A stretch of DNA of 64,000 nucleotides, taken from NCBI GenBank assembly GCA_017934975.1, contig JAGBIM010000027.1, positions 1 through 64,000 on the forward strand, written 5' to 3'. The translations under genes were made by a program, and so were the position numbers. The notes beneath the pieces are model-generated. The model made no database searches, was not told where the DNA came from, and saw nothing but the letters and a program-made list of their open reading frames with translations. Shown piece by piece: positions 14,803 to 22,653 of this stretch. How positions within the stretch are numbered: the stretch's first letter is position 1; each line of letters starts with the position of its first letter. This DNA comes from Clostridia bacterium. Lineage in GTDB: Bacteria > Bacillota > Clostridia > Oscillospirales > UBA644.

Positions 14803-15822
14803 ATGAAATGTTATAACTGCAACGCCACTCAGGCGACCCCTCCCGTCTCTTGCCCCGACGTGGGACTGTGCGGAGCCCCCTTCGACGCTTCCGGTCTGAC
14901 CTGGAAGAAGGAAGAGGCCGCCGCGGCTTACGTGAACAAGATCTTTTCCGCTCATAAGGCCCCGGGCTCTTCGCTGTTCTACGCCTTGAATACGGCGGAT
15001 GCCACGGAGACCTTCCTCAGCTCCTACGAGTTGACCCCCTGCTCCGGCGGTTGCTGCTGCCCCACGGGCCTTTCTGCTGACGCGGTTTTTGAGATTCAGA
15101 AGAGCTATATCCAGTTGGATTGCTTCTCGGTCAACGAAACGGCGGGGGCGGGAGAAGCCTCTGCGGTCATCGGCCCCGAAAACGTCACCGTCAACGGTAC
15201 CCCCGTGGCGGGCGTCACCCAGAGCAACGGGGTATACACGGCGGATATTTCCGAAATTCCTCTGAATCCCACCTGCCTTGCCCAAGGTCTCCCCTCCAAG
15301 GCGTATATTCTCCTGCAGGGCATCTCCAACCTGCGTCTGCGGGTGCGTCTGGGCTTTGAAGGGGTGGTGCGCTCCTGCGGAAGCCTCTTCCGTTTTAAGG
15401 TGTATATTGCCAACAACGAGTCGATTCTGCTTCCCGTGGAACAGACCACTTCCTTTGCCGTGGCACAGGCCAATATCCCCTGCACCGAAAACGGCAACGC
15501 CCCCGTGCTGACCTTCCGTTTCGGCGGATTCGGGGAAGTGATCAATCCCGTGCTCACCGCCACCGTCACCGACGAAACCGACCCCTGCAACGGCATCACC
15601 GTCAACCTCACCGCAACTCTGGGAATCACGCCCCTTGCTTACGTGGAAGTGGTACGCAACACCTTGATGCTCGTTCACGGTGCGGAGCTTGTGGACGATT
15701 GTCCCTGCGGTCTTGCGGGCTTTGAGATCTTCAACGGCGGAAACTGCTGCGTCGGAAAGACTCCCACGGCACCGCAAAACGGCTCCTCCGGCTTGGTCCG
15801 CGGCTGCGGATGCGGAAAATGA
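14803..15822 (+). CDS. Cysteine-rich protein of unknown function, possible spore-surface protein
   Basis: A 339-residue protein from the ATG at 14803; GAAAGGA lies 13 bases upstream, rather far, and a GTG at 14782 is also open. No signal peptide or membrane helix. Cysteines cluster at both ends: MKCYNCNATQ...SCPDVGLCG and CSGGCCCPTG in the first 90 residues; DDCPCG, GGNCCVG and a final GCGCGK. The middle 200 residues look like beta-sandwich repeats (TVNGTPVAGVTQSNGVYTAD; TFRFGGFGEVINPVLTATV). Cysteine-capped beta proteins of this kind are common in clostridial spore outer layers, and the upstream region has a sigma-K-like element. I do not recognise the family. Confidence 0.6.
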   Translation: MKCYNCNATQATPPVSCPDVGLCGAPFDASGLTWKKEEAAAAYVNKIFSAHKAPGSSLFYALNTADATETFLSSYELTPCSGGCCCPTGLSADAVFEIQKSYIQLDCFSVNETAGAGEASAVIGPENVTVNGTPVAGVTQSNGVYTADISEIPLNPTCLAQGLPSKAYILLQGISNLRLRVRLGFEGVVRSCGSLFRFKVYIANNESILLPVEQTTSFAVAQANIPCTENGNAPVLTFRFGGFGEVINPVLTATVTDETDPCNGITVNLTATLGITPLAYVEVVRNTLMLVHGAELVDDCPCGLAGFEIFNGGNCCVGKTPTAPQNGSSGLVRGCGCGK

Positions 15823-15843
15823 TCCGTCGGAAACTTGAAAAAA

Positions 15844-15877
15844 AAGACCGAGAGAATTTTTCTCTCGGTCTTATTTT
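15844..15877 (+). terminator. Terminator after the cysteine-rich gene
   Basis: The 12-bp perfect stem AAGACCGAGAGA / TCTCTCGGTCTT has a 5-base loop, an A-run before it and a T-rich tail. Confidence 0.9.
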
Positions 15878-15893
15878 GTAATATTCCATTTCC

Positions 15894-15963
15894 CCGACGG
15901 ATGTAATCCGTCGGATCACGCTTTTCTTTTGGTACTTTTCTTTTCTCGTGAAAAGAAAAGTAC
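15894..15963. repeat. Two adjacent palindromic hairpins
   Basis: 15894-15914 is a 9-bp dyad with a 3-base loop (CCGACGGAT-gta-ATCCGTCGG). 15932-15963 is a perfect 14-bp dyad with a 4-base loop (GTACTTTTCTTTTC-tcgt-GAAAAGAAAAGTAC). Neither is followed by a terminator T-run. They lie between convergent genes, after a full terminator, and look like an intergenic palindromic repeat unit; only one copy is in this window. Confidence 0.6.
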
Positions 15964-15980
15964 ATCTCCTCCCCGTCCCC

Positions 15981-16574
15981 TTACCGATTCAACTGTTTTC
16001 CTACGGCGCCGCCGGGATGGATGCGGGCGAAGGTGGCGGAGTCGTAGTCCGTTTCTTCCATAATGCCCATCATCAGTGCGTCAAAAATCCCGATGGTTGC
16101 AGAAAAACTGGCGGTGGACATGACTCCGTACCGATCGGATTCGGGCACGTCGGGCAGAAGCAATACCGCATCGGCCTGCTGTGCCAAGGGGGCTTCCGGA
16201 TGAGCGGTAACCGTGATGATCCGCGCCTTTTTTGCCCGTGCGATGGCAACCAGCGGCGTCAGCTCATCGCTCTTTCCGCCCTTGGAGATCAGCACCAAGG
16301 CGTTCCCCTCTTGCAGGGCGCCCATGCCTCCGTGCAACCCGTCGGAAGGGGGAACGAATTTCGCGGGCTTTTCCACACAACAAAGGGAATGGGCGAATTT
16401 TCGTCCCGCAAAGCCCGAGGAGCCGCAGGCACAGATCACCGTCAGACTCGATTCCAGAAGGATGGTCAGCGCTTTTTCAAATTGAGTCGGATCCATGTCC
16501 CGATGCAGGGCCTCCAGGGCCTCTTTTTCCCGCAAAACGGACTGTTTCATAAAATCAAACGTGGTAGTTTTCAT
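15981..16574 (-). CDS. SIS-domain sugar-phosphate isomerase (KdsD/GutQ-like)
   Basis: A 197-residue protein comprising a single SIS domain, without the CBS pair of full-length KdsD. ATG 16574 overlaps the end of the upstream dehydrogenase gene by four bases and has AGAGGAGG upstream. The motifs GSSGFAGRKFA, LISKGGKSDEL (phosphosugar loop) and the C-terminal IHPGGAVGKQL are those of arabinose-5-phosphate isomerases and of related SIS proteins acting on keto- and aldo-sugar phosphates. It is co-transcribed with the G1P-dehydrogenase-like gene. No LPS genes are present, so a catabolic role in a sugar or polyol phosphate pathway is likelier than KDO synthesis. Confidence 0.85.
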   Translation of the reverse strand: MKTTTFDFMKQSVLREKEALEALHRDMDPTQFEKALTILLESSLTVICACGSSGFAGRKFAHSLCCVEKPAKFVPPSDGLHGGMGALQEGNALVLISKGGKSDELTPLVAIARAKKARIITVTAHPEAPLAQQADAVLLLPDVPESDRYGVMSTASFSATIGIFDALMMGIMEETDYDSATFARIHPGGAVGKQLNR

Positions 16575-17854
16575 TGGATTTTTTGTGCCTCCTCTTCGGT
16601 TAAAAACAGATCGCCGTAAAGCCAAAGCACGGAATAACGGTCTTTCAGATCCTTGCCGAACCAAACGCCGTTGCGGATCTTTTCGGCTCCGTACATGGTT
16701 TCAAACGCGTTCAGATCAAAGCCCACGTCTGTGAGCATCGTTTCGATTTCCTTTCGGGTGGGACATTCCGACAGAATTTCCCGTACCCGTGCCCATTTTT
16801 TTTGATAAATTTCGTCTGCAGGGGTTTCGTATCGCTTTGCGTGATTCTGAATTGCCGCCACCTCGGACCAGTATCCCTTATAGATCTTTTTGTAGCAATT
16901 TTCCCGCATTTCTTTGGAAATATGAACGAAATCGGGCTTTTCCACGGTGCGGATTCGTTCCCGCAATTCTGCCGTTACCAAGGTGGAATAGCCCACGTCG
17001 GTGCCGTGGAAAAAATAGGGCTTGCCGTCAATGAGCCCCGTGATCTCAAAATAATGGGACAGATGGTGCTCGCTTCCCGAGCCGGGGCGGGTGGTGGACA
17101 GAAGGGTCAGACAGGCTCCGATGAGCACCAGCGTCTCGGTCAGCGTCCGAATGGCTTCCGGGTCCCGTTGGGTGAGGGCCTTTGCGGAGGCACGGATCTC
17201 GTCGGTTTTCTGCAGAACCAAATCGTAAACGAAGGGACAGAGATATTCTCCGTTAATCTCTTGGCTCAGCTTCCAGTCGCACAGAGCGCTGTATTTGCCG
17301 ATGATATCCGCGTATCCCGAACGGATCATCTCTATGGGGGCTTGCCGCAGAACGTCCACGTCTCCCACGATGACGTCGGGTGCGTTGACCGTGTCTGTGA
17401 CCTTCATCCCCTTCAAAATCATCGCAGCTCCGCTGGAGGCGTAGCCGTCCATGGAGGGTGCCGTGGCTACGATGCCGCTTTTGATTCCGTGCTGAAAGGC
17501 CACGTATTTGCAGAGATCGTTGATGACGCCCGAGCCGATTCCCAAAACCAAATCGGTTTGATTCGTGATTTTGGAATCAATCGCAGATATTGCATTTTCA
17601 TCGGGAATTAACGTGGTTTTTTGCGGAAAAACGTATATCGTTTCGGTTTGTTTTTCCATCAATTTATATACGGTCTCTCCGCAAATCCCCCAGGTGTTCT
17701 GATCGGCCACCAAAAGGACGGATTGGTAGGGGGCGGTCACGGCGGGAAGGGTGTTTAACGCTCCCTTACCGATCTCCACGCAACGGATGTCGCAACGGTG
17801 CGTGCGGCCGCAGGCACAGGAAAGATCACGGTTGAGCAATTCGGAAAGTTCCAT
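16571..17854 (-). CDS. sn-glycerol-1-phosphate dehydrogenase family protein (AraM/EgsA-like)
   Basis: A 427-residue NAD(P)-dependent, metal-requiring alcohol dehydrogenase of the iron-type/GldA superfamily. ATG 17854 follows AGGAGGCTC. The N-terminus has CACGRTH, typical of AraM. Dinucleotide site: LGIGSGVINDLCKY; substrate loop: APSMDGYASSGAAM; metal ligands are expected from D in SGYADIIGKY, H in SGSEHHLSHYFE and H in FHGTDVGYSTL. Family members reduce dihydroxyacetone phosphate to sn-glycerol-1-phosphate in archaea and Bacillus; others act on polyol phosphates. Co-transcribed with a SIS isomerase and divergent from a DeoR regulator, a layout typical of sugar-phosphate catabolism. Confidence 0.85.
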   Translation of the reverse strand: MELSELLNRDLSCACGRTHRCDIRCVEIGKGALNTLPAVTAPYQSVLLVADQNTWGICGETVYKLMEKQTETIYVFPQKTTLIPDENAISAIDSKITNQTDLVLGIGSGVINDLCKYVAFQHGIKSGIVATAPSMDGYASSGAAMILKGMKVTDTVNAPDVIVGDVDVLRQAPIEMIRSGYADIIGKYSALCDWKLSQEINGEYLCPFVYDLVLQKTDEIRASAKALTQRDPEAIRTLTETLVLIGACLTLLSTTRPGSGSEHHLSHYFEITGLIDGKPYFFHGTDVGYSTLVTAELRERIRTVEKPDFVHISKEMRENCYKKIYKGYWSEVAAIQNHAKRYETPADEIYQKKWARVREILSECPTRKEIETMLTDVGFDLNAFETMYGAEKIRNGVWFGKDLKDRYSVLWLYGDLFLTEEEAQKIQ

Positions 17855-17878
17855 AAGAGCCTCCTCGGTTTTTTCTTT

Positions 17879-17951
17879 ATCATAGCACGAAAAAAAATCC
17901 TTGTCAATGGTTTTGTCACCTCTTGACAAACGATCAGAAATAATCTATAAT
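17879..17951. promoter_or_regulatory. Back-to-back divergent promoters with shared operator region
   Basis: Minus promoter: TTGACA (17907-17902), 17 bp, TATGAT (17884-17879). Plus promoter: TTGACA (17923-17928), 17 bp, TATAAT (17946-17951). The two -35 boxes face each other across 15 bp as an inverted repeat (TTGTCAA...TTGACAA), with a third TGTCA at 17914-17918 between them. A DeoR protein bound here could control both directions. Confidence 0.85.
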
Positions 17952-17991
17952 AGAGGTGAAAAATGATTAAATATGATTGCTTGGAGGATCT

Positions 17992-18684
17992 ATGCTAAAA
18001 ATTCAGCGACAGAATGATTTGATGCGATTGCTTCGGGAAGAGAAGGAATTGACGGTAAAGGAGCTTTGTGCCCGTCTGTACTACAGTCCTGCCACCGTGC
18101 GTCGGGATTTGGCGGAGCTGGAGGGAAAAGGACTGGTGAAGCGGAGCTTTGGTGGGGCGGTTCTGACGGAAAATTACGCCGACCAGCTTCCCCTCGCTCT
18201 GCGTGCCGCCACCCATATTCCCGAAAAAAAGCGTATCTGTGCCAGAGCGGCGGAGTTGATACGGGACGGAGAGACGGTTTTTATCGACGCATCCTCCACC
18301 ACTTATTTTCTGGCTCCTTATCTGAAAGGAAAGGACGTTACGGTGGTCACCAACAATCCTCTGCTTTGCGTGATGCTTTCGGAAATGAAGGTGAAGAATT
18401 TCTGCACGGGCGGGGAAATGCTCCATGAATCCATGGCACTTGCAGGACGGGACGCGGAGGCGTATGTACGGGGAATTCACGCCCATTGTTGCTTTTTTTC
18501 CGCCCGCGGTTACGGGGATGGGGAGATTTCCGACTCCTCCAAAGGGGAGCGGGACGTGAAGACCGTCATGCTGGAGCGATCCGACCGACATTATTTTCTC
18601 TGTGATTCGTCCAAAGCGGATAAACGGTATTCTTATCGGGTGACCGATCTGGAATCGGTAATTTTTCTCTCAGAAGGCCTCTGA
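17992..18684 (+). CDS. DeoR/GlpR-family transcriptional regulator
   Basis: A 230-residue regulator. ATG 17992 follows TTGGAGGATCT. The N-terminal helix-turn-helix (RQNDLMRLLREEKELTVKEL ... SPATVRRDLAELEGKGLVKR) and the C-terminal sugar-phosphate sensor (DGETVFIDASSTTYFLAPYL, VTNNPLLCVML, CDSSKADKRYSY) are classic for the family. DeoR proteins usually repress the operon beside them and respond to a phosphorylated sugar intermediate; here the divergent dehydrogenase-isomerase pair is the obvious target. Confidence 0.93.
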   Translation: MLKIQRQNDLMRLLREEKELTVKELCARLYYSPATVRRDLAELEGKGLVKRSFGGAVLTENYADQLPLALRAATHIPEKKRICARAAELIRDGETVFIDASSTTYFLAPYLKGKDVTVVTNNPLLCVMLSEMKVKNFCTGGEMLHESMALAGRDAEAYVRGIHAHCCFFSARGYGDGEISDSSKGERDVKTVMLERSDRHYFLCDSSKADKRYSYRVTDLESVIFLSEGL

Positions 18685-18729
18685 TTGTGTTAAATGTGGG
18701 AATAAAATGTATCAAATGTCCGAAATCTC

Positions 18730-18758
18730 TTGAAATTTTTGCGTTCTTGGTATATAAT
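18730..18758 (+). promoter_or_regulatory. Promoter of the class A PBP gene
   Basis: TTGAAA (18730-18735), 17-bp spacer, TATAAT (18753-18758). It overlaps an open upstream extension of the PBP frame and shows that the protein starts downstream, at the TTG at 18811. Confidence 0.85.
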
Positions 18759-18810
18759 AACCATGTATATGCTTTTGTACACTCTTCCCTTCAACAAGGA
18801 GGTTTTGGTT

Positions 18811-21771
18811 TTGAGTCAATTTGATGAATTGGAACCCAACGAAAACACGGAGTCTTCCGTAGGAACCCGCGCTGCCCGCAATGCGGAAAAGAAGACCTCG
18901 GAAAAGCCCTCGGGATTCAAGGAAAAGTTCGTCCGCTTTATGCGGAAGCTGACCGATCCCAACCGTCGGGCGAAGAAGAATCTGCCCGATCTCGCGGACT
19001 ATCCCTTGGGAAAGGCACCTCTTTGGGTGACCGATCCCGATCATTACTGCAAAAAGAAGAGCCGCACCCGTCGCTTTTTCGGTGCTTTGGGGACGGTTTT
19101 TCTTCATATGTTCCTGATCTTCAGCATGATCGGCGTGGTCGTGGTGGGGGTTGGGGTCGCCGTGATCTATTCCTTCTCCGACCCTGCCCTGGACGAACGG
19201 TTTGCGTCCATGGACCTGGATCACTCGTCTTTCATTTACGCTACGGATCCCACCACGGGTGAGAACTCCATCTATCAGGAAATTCAAAGCAACTCCGGAC
19301 GGCGCGTCTGGGTTTCCGGTGAGGAAATTCCCCAGCACGTGAAGGACGCCGCCGTTGCGTTGGAAGATAAGCGTTTCTACACCCACCCCGGCGTGGATAT
19401 CGTCCGTACGGTCAACGCCGTTCTGGAATACGGAAGCGGCATGATCACCGGCTCCGGCGGACGCTCCTCGGGCGGTTCGACCCTGACCCAGCAGGTGATC
19501 AAAAACATGACGGGGGACGACGATTACAGTATCAGCCGTAAGGTCAAGGAAATGCTGCAGGCGCTGTATATCGAGCGGCGCTACGATAAAGATCAGATTC
19601 TGGAATATTATCTGAACACCGTTTATTTCGGCAACGGTGCCAACGGGATTTCCGCCGCGGCGGACATTTACTTCGGCAAGGACGTCAGCGAGTTGACGGT
19701 GACGGAGGGGGCGGCAATCGTTGCCATTACCCAGCTTCCCAGCAAATACGAGCCGGTTAAAAATCCCGAAAACAATCGGGAGCGCCGTAACAATACCCTG
19801 TGGTTCATGCACGAACAGGGGTATCTTACCCGCGAAGAGTACGATCGATACAGCAAAGAAGACTTGAATCTGGTTTACGGTACCGACCGGACGGACAAGA
19901 TTCAGGACGAAGACGGCGTTTTTCTGTATAACTATTATACCGACATGGTTCTGCGGGACGTGCAGGACGATCTGATCGCGGCAGGCTACACCAAGGCCGA
20001 GGCCAACCGTCTGATCTATCGGGGCGGATTGCAGATCTACGCCTGCGTGGATACGGATATTCAGGGCATTATGGAGGAATATTTCGTCAACGACGAGAAT
20101 TATTACACCTCCTCGGAAAAGAAAAAATATTCTCTGGAAAAGCTTCGTGAGAAGTATTCCATCACCGTAGGAGAAGGCGAAAACGCCGTGGTGGAAATTC
20201 CGCAGGTGGCCATGATGGTGATGGATCCCGATACGGGTGCTATTCTCGGTGTCATCGGTGGTCGCGGAGAGAAGAACTCTTCCTTGGACCTGAACCGTGC
20301 AACCTCCGCCCCCCGTCAGCCCGGCTCTTCCATCAAGCCTCTGAGCATTTACGGATACGCCATTGAGAACAATTTGCTGAACCCCGGCTCGCCTATTGAC
20401 GACGTTCCCGTGGAGACCCGCAAATCCGATAAATACAAGTGGCCCTCCAACTACAGCGGATCCTATTCGGGCTTGGTTTCGGTGAAAAAGGCTTTGTCCT
20501 GGTCTCTGAACACCACCGCCGCCCGCGGATTGCAGTTGGTAGGAGTTTCCACCTCCTTCGATTTTATGAAAAACTCCCTGCATTTCACCACGTTGGTGGA
20601 GGCAGACAAGGCGTCCCTGGCTCCTTTGTCCGTGGGTGCTTTGACCAACGGGGTAACCCTGCGGGAAATGACCACCGCCTATACGGTCTTCGCGGGAGGC
20701 GGAATGTATTCCAAATACCGTTCCTACAGTAAAGTCGTTGCCTACGACGGCAAGACCATTCTGGACAACACTGCCAAGCGGGAACCGGTCTTTTCCGAAG
20801 AAACCGCTTATCTGATCACCGATATTCTGGAGGCTGCGCTGAATACGGGCGGATCTTCCGACCCTGCGGAACTCAAGGGCATTGCCACTGCAGGAAAATC
20901 GGGCACCACCTCCTTCTTCAAGGATCGTTGGTTTATCGGATATACGCCTTATTATCTGGGCGGAATCTGGTGGGGCTACGATACGCCCAACACCCTGGAA
21001 AACACCCACCACGTGCAGATGTGGCACGACGTAATGGAACAGATCCACGTCACCAAGGGGATTACCTCGGGCGAATTTGCCCGTCCCGGTGGAGTCAAGT
21101 GGGTCAAGAACGTCTGCTGGAAGAGCGGAAAACTGGCCACGGAGCTTTGTTCTCAGGACGGTTGCGTCGGCAACTTCTGGTTCAAGACCGAAAACATCCC
21201 CACCAAATATTGCGACGTTCACCATCAGCTGAACGTTTGTACCGCCTCCGGGTGCATTGCTCACGAAGGGTGCACCTCCGTGACGCCTGCGGTGTTCGTG
21301 GACGTGGAACGCTCCTTCAATTTTGCGATTTCCATCAAGGACGCAGGTTCCATTTGTCCTCCCTTGACGGCGGGCAGCACGCTTTACGTCAGCGACACGC
21401 TGCCGGTATACGCCCACATGGTGCCCGACAAGTTGTCCCCCAGCTATAACAAGTCCGGCGCGAACCGCATTTGTCAGGTTCACACGCCGGCGGAAAAGCC
21501 TCATTATAACGCGGGAACCTCCGTACCCGACGTTCCCGTCACACCTCCCTCGCCGCCTCCCGTTACCGATACCCCCGTGACGCCTCCCGTTTCCTCCGAT
21601 ACGGGTACGCCCTCGGAGAGCACGCCGCCCTCCGTCAGTTCGGACGTCACCGATTCGGGAAATCCCCCCGACGACGGGACGGTTACCGACAGCGGAACGC
21701 CCTCGGAGAGCGACGTTTCCGATTCGGGGAACGTCACCGACAGCGTAGTGGAGGTTTCCAACGCAGCGTAA
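18811..21771 (+). CDS. Class A penicillin-binding protein (PBP1A type)
   Basis: A 986-residue bifunctional peptidoglycan synthase. TTG 18811 lies eight bases after AAGGAGG. A cytoplasmic tail of 85 residues precedes one membrane helix (about 92-120). The GT51 glycosyltransferase includes the catalytic E185 in E-D-K-R-F-Y. The transpeptidase has S506-S-I-K509, S565-L-N567 and K696-S-G698, a KSG version of the KTG box. Then come a nine-cysteine segment (about 765-900) and a Pro/Ser/Thr/Asp-rich tail of about 75 residues with repeats such as 'DSGTPSES' and 'VSSD', possibly a wall-spanning spacer. It makes wall peptidoglycan, and possibly spore wall as well. Confidence 0.95.
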   Translation: MSQFDELEPNENTESSVGTRAARNAEKKTSEKPSGFKEKFVRFMRKLTDPNRRAKKNLPDLADYPLGKAPLWVTDPDHYCKKKSRTRRFFGALGTVFLHMFLIFSMIGVVVVGVGVAVIYSFSDPALDERFASMDLDHSSFIYATDPTTGENSIYQEIQSNSGRRVWVSGEEIPQHVKDAAVALEDKRFYTHPGVDIVRTVNAVLEYGSGMITGSGGRSSGGSTLTQQVIKNMTGDDDYSISRKVKEMLQALYIERRYDKDQILEYYLNTVYFGNGANGISAAADIYFGKDVSELTVTEGAAIVAITQLPSKYEPVKNPENNRERRNNTLWFMHEQGYLTREEYDRYSKEDLNLVYGTDRTDKIQDEDGVFLYNYYTDMVLRDVQDDLIAAGYTKAEANRLIYRGGLQIYACVDTDIQGIMEEYFVNDENYYTSSEKKKYSLEKLREKYSITVGEGENAVVEIPQVAMMVMDPDTGAILGVIGGRGEKNSSLDLNRATSAPRQPGSSIKPLSIYGYAIENNLLNPGSPIDDVPVETRKSDKYKWPSNYSGSYSGLVSVKKALSWSLNTTAARGLQLVGVSTSFDFMKNSLHFTTLVEADKASLAPLSVGALTNGVTLREMTTAYTVFAGGGMYSKYRSYSKVVAYDGKTILDNTAKREPVFSEETAYLITDILEAALNTGGSSDPAELKGIATAGKSGTTSFFKDRWFIGYTPYYLGGIWWGYDTPNTLENTHHVQMWHDVMEQIHVTKGITSGEFARPGGVKWVKNVCWKSGKLATELCSQDGCVGNFWFKTENIPTKYCDVHHQLNVCTASGCIAHEGCTSVTPAVFVDVERSFNFAISIKDAGSICPPLTAGSTLYVSDTLPVYAHMVPDKLSPSYNKSGANRICQVHTPAEKPHYNAGTSVPDVPVTPPSPPPVTDTPVTPPVSSDTGTPSESTPPSVSSDVTDSGNPPDDGTVTDSGTPSESDVSDSGNVTDSVVEVSNAA

Positions 21772-21810
21772 AGCCATGACGGGACGTCATTGCAGAAAGG
21801 AAGGATTTTT

Positions 21811-22653
21811 TTGAGAATCCAGAAGTTTATTGCGGAAAGCGGAGTCTGTTCCCGCCGAGCCGCCGAAGATCTGATTCGGGAAGGGCGAATTACCGTGAAC
21901 GGAAAGCCCGCCCAAATCGGTATGGACGTGGAAGAGTCCAACGATTCCGTTTATTGCGACGGAAAGCGGATCCGTCCCCGTGCCGCCGAAAAGCGTTACT
22001 TTATCTTTTATAAGCCCCGCGGCGTTATCACCGCCATGAAGGCCCAGGACGATCGCAGTGTGGTTGCGGATCTGATCAAGGGCATCAAGGGGCGGGTTTA
22101 TCCCGTGGGACGTCTGGATCGGGATTCGGAAGGGCTTTTGATTCTGACCGACGACGGAGATCTTGCCCAACGGCTGACCCATCCCTCCCACGCGGTGCCC
22201 AAGACCTACCGCGTTACCGTGCGGGGAGAGGTTTCCTCCGATCAGGTGGACCACTTCCGTGCGGGGGTGGAATTGGACGACGGAGAGGTTACTCAGCCCG
22301 CCGGCGTGCAGATCCATAAGCAGCAGGAAGGAAAAACCGTCCTGCACGTGACCATCACCGAAGGGAAAAACCGCGAGATCCGCCGCATCTGCGAGGTTCT
22401 CGGTCTGGAAGTGATGCTGCTGAAGCGGATCGCCGAAGGGGAAGTGAAACTGGGACATCTTCAGCCCGGAGAATACCGTCCCCTCACCGAAAAGGAGAAG
22501 GAAGCCCTTCTGAACGGCGTAGGCATGACTTATACCCGCAAGATCAAGAAATCCTCCGCGCAAAAATCGGCGACGGCAGCCGCTTATCGCAACCGCCGTC
22601 AACGGAATATGTCGGAGCACGAGCGCCGCTTCAAAAAGCAGTTTCTGAAGTAA
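21811..22653 (+). CDS. Pseudouridine synthase, RsuA/RluB family
   Basis: A 280-residue rRNA-modifying enzyme. TTG 21811 follows GAAAGGAAGG. Residues 1-55 form an S4 RNA-binding domain (RIQKFIAESGVCSRRAAEDL). The catalytic aspartate is D103 in G-R-L-D-R-D-S-E-G. The C-terminus carries the NREIRRICEVLG motif and a basic tail. RluB makes pseudouridine 2605 of 23S rRNA and RsuA 516 of 16S; the length and tail favour RluB. The 3' end overlaps the convergent dacF-like gene by 23 bp, leaving no room for a separate terminator. Confidence 0.9.
   Translation: MRIQKFIAESGVCSRRAAEDLIREGRITVNGKPAQIGMDVEESNDSVYCDGKRIRPRAAEKRYFIFYKPRGVITAMKAQDDRSVVADLIKGIKGRVYPVGRLDRDSEGLLILTDDGDLAQRLTHPSHAVPKTYRVTVRGEVSSDQVDHFRAGVELDDGEVTQPAGVQIHKQQEGKTVLHVTITEGKNREIRRICEVLGLEVMLLKRIAEGEVKLGHLQPGEYRPLTEKEKEALLNGVGMTYTRKIKKSSAQKSATAAAYRNRRQRNMSEHERRFKKQFLK

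Noticed and set aside
15981-16574. KDO/LPS biosynthesis based on the KdsD-like SIS gene
   Set aside because: No other LPS gene is present, and the sporulation genes indicate a monoderm host; the SIS family has many other substrates.
18712-21777. A 1021-codon open frame antisense to the class A PBP gene
   Set aside because: The sense frame has all PBP motifs, promoter and ribosome site. The antisense frame is low-complexity, has no start signals, and exists because TTA, CTA and TCA codons are rare in the sense frame of this GC-rich third-position genome.
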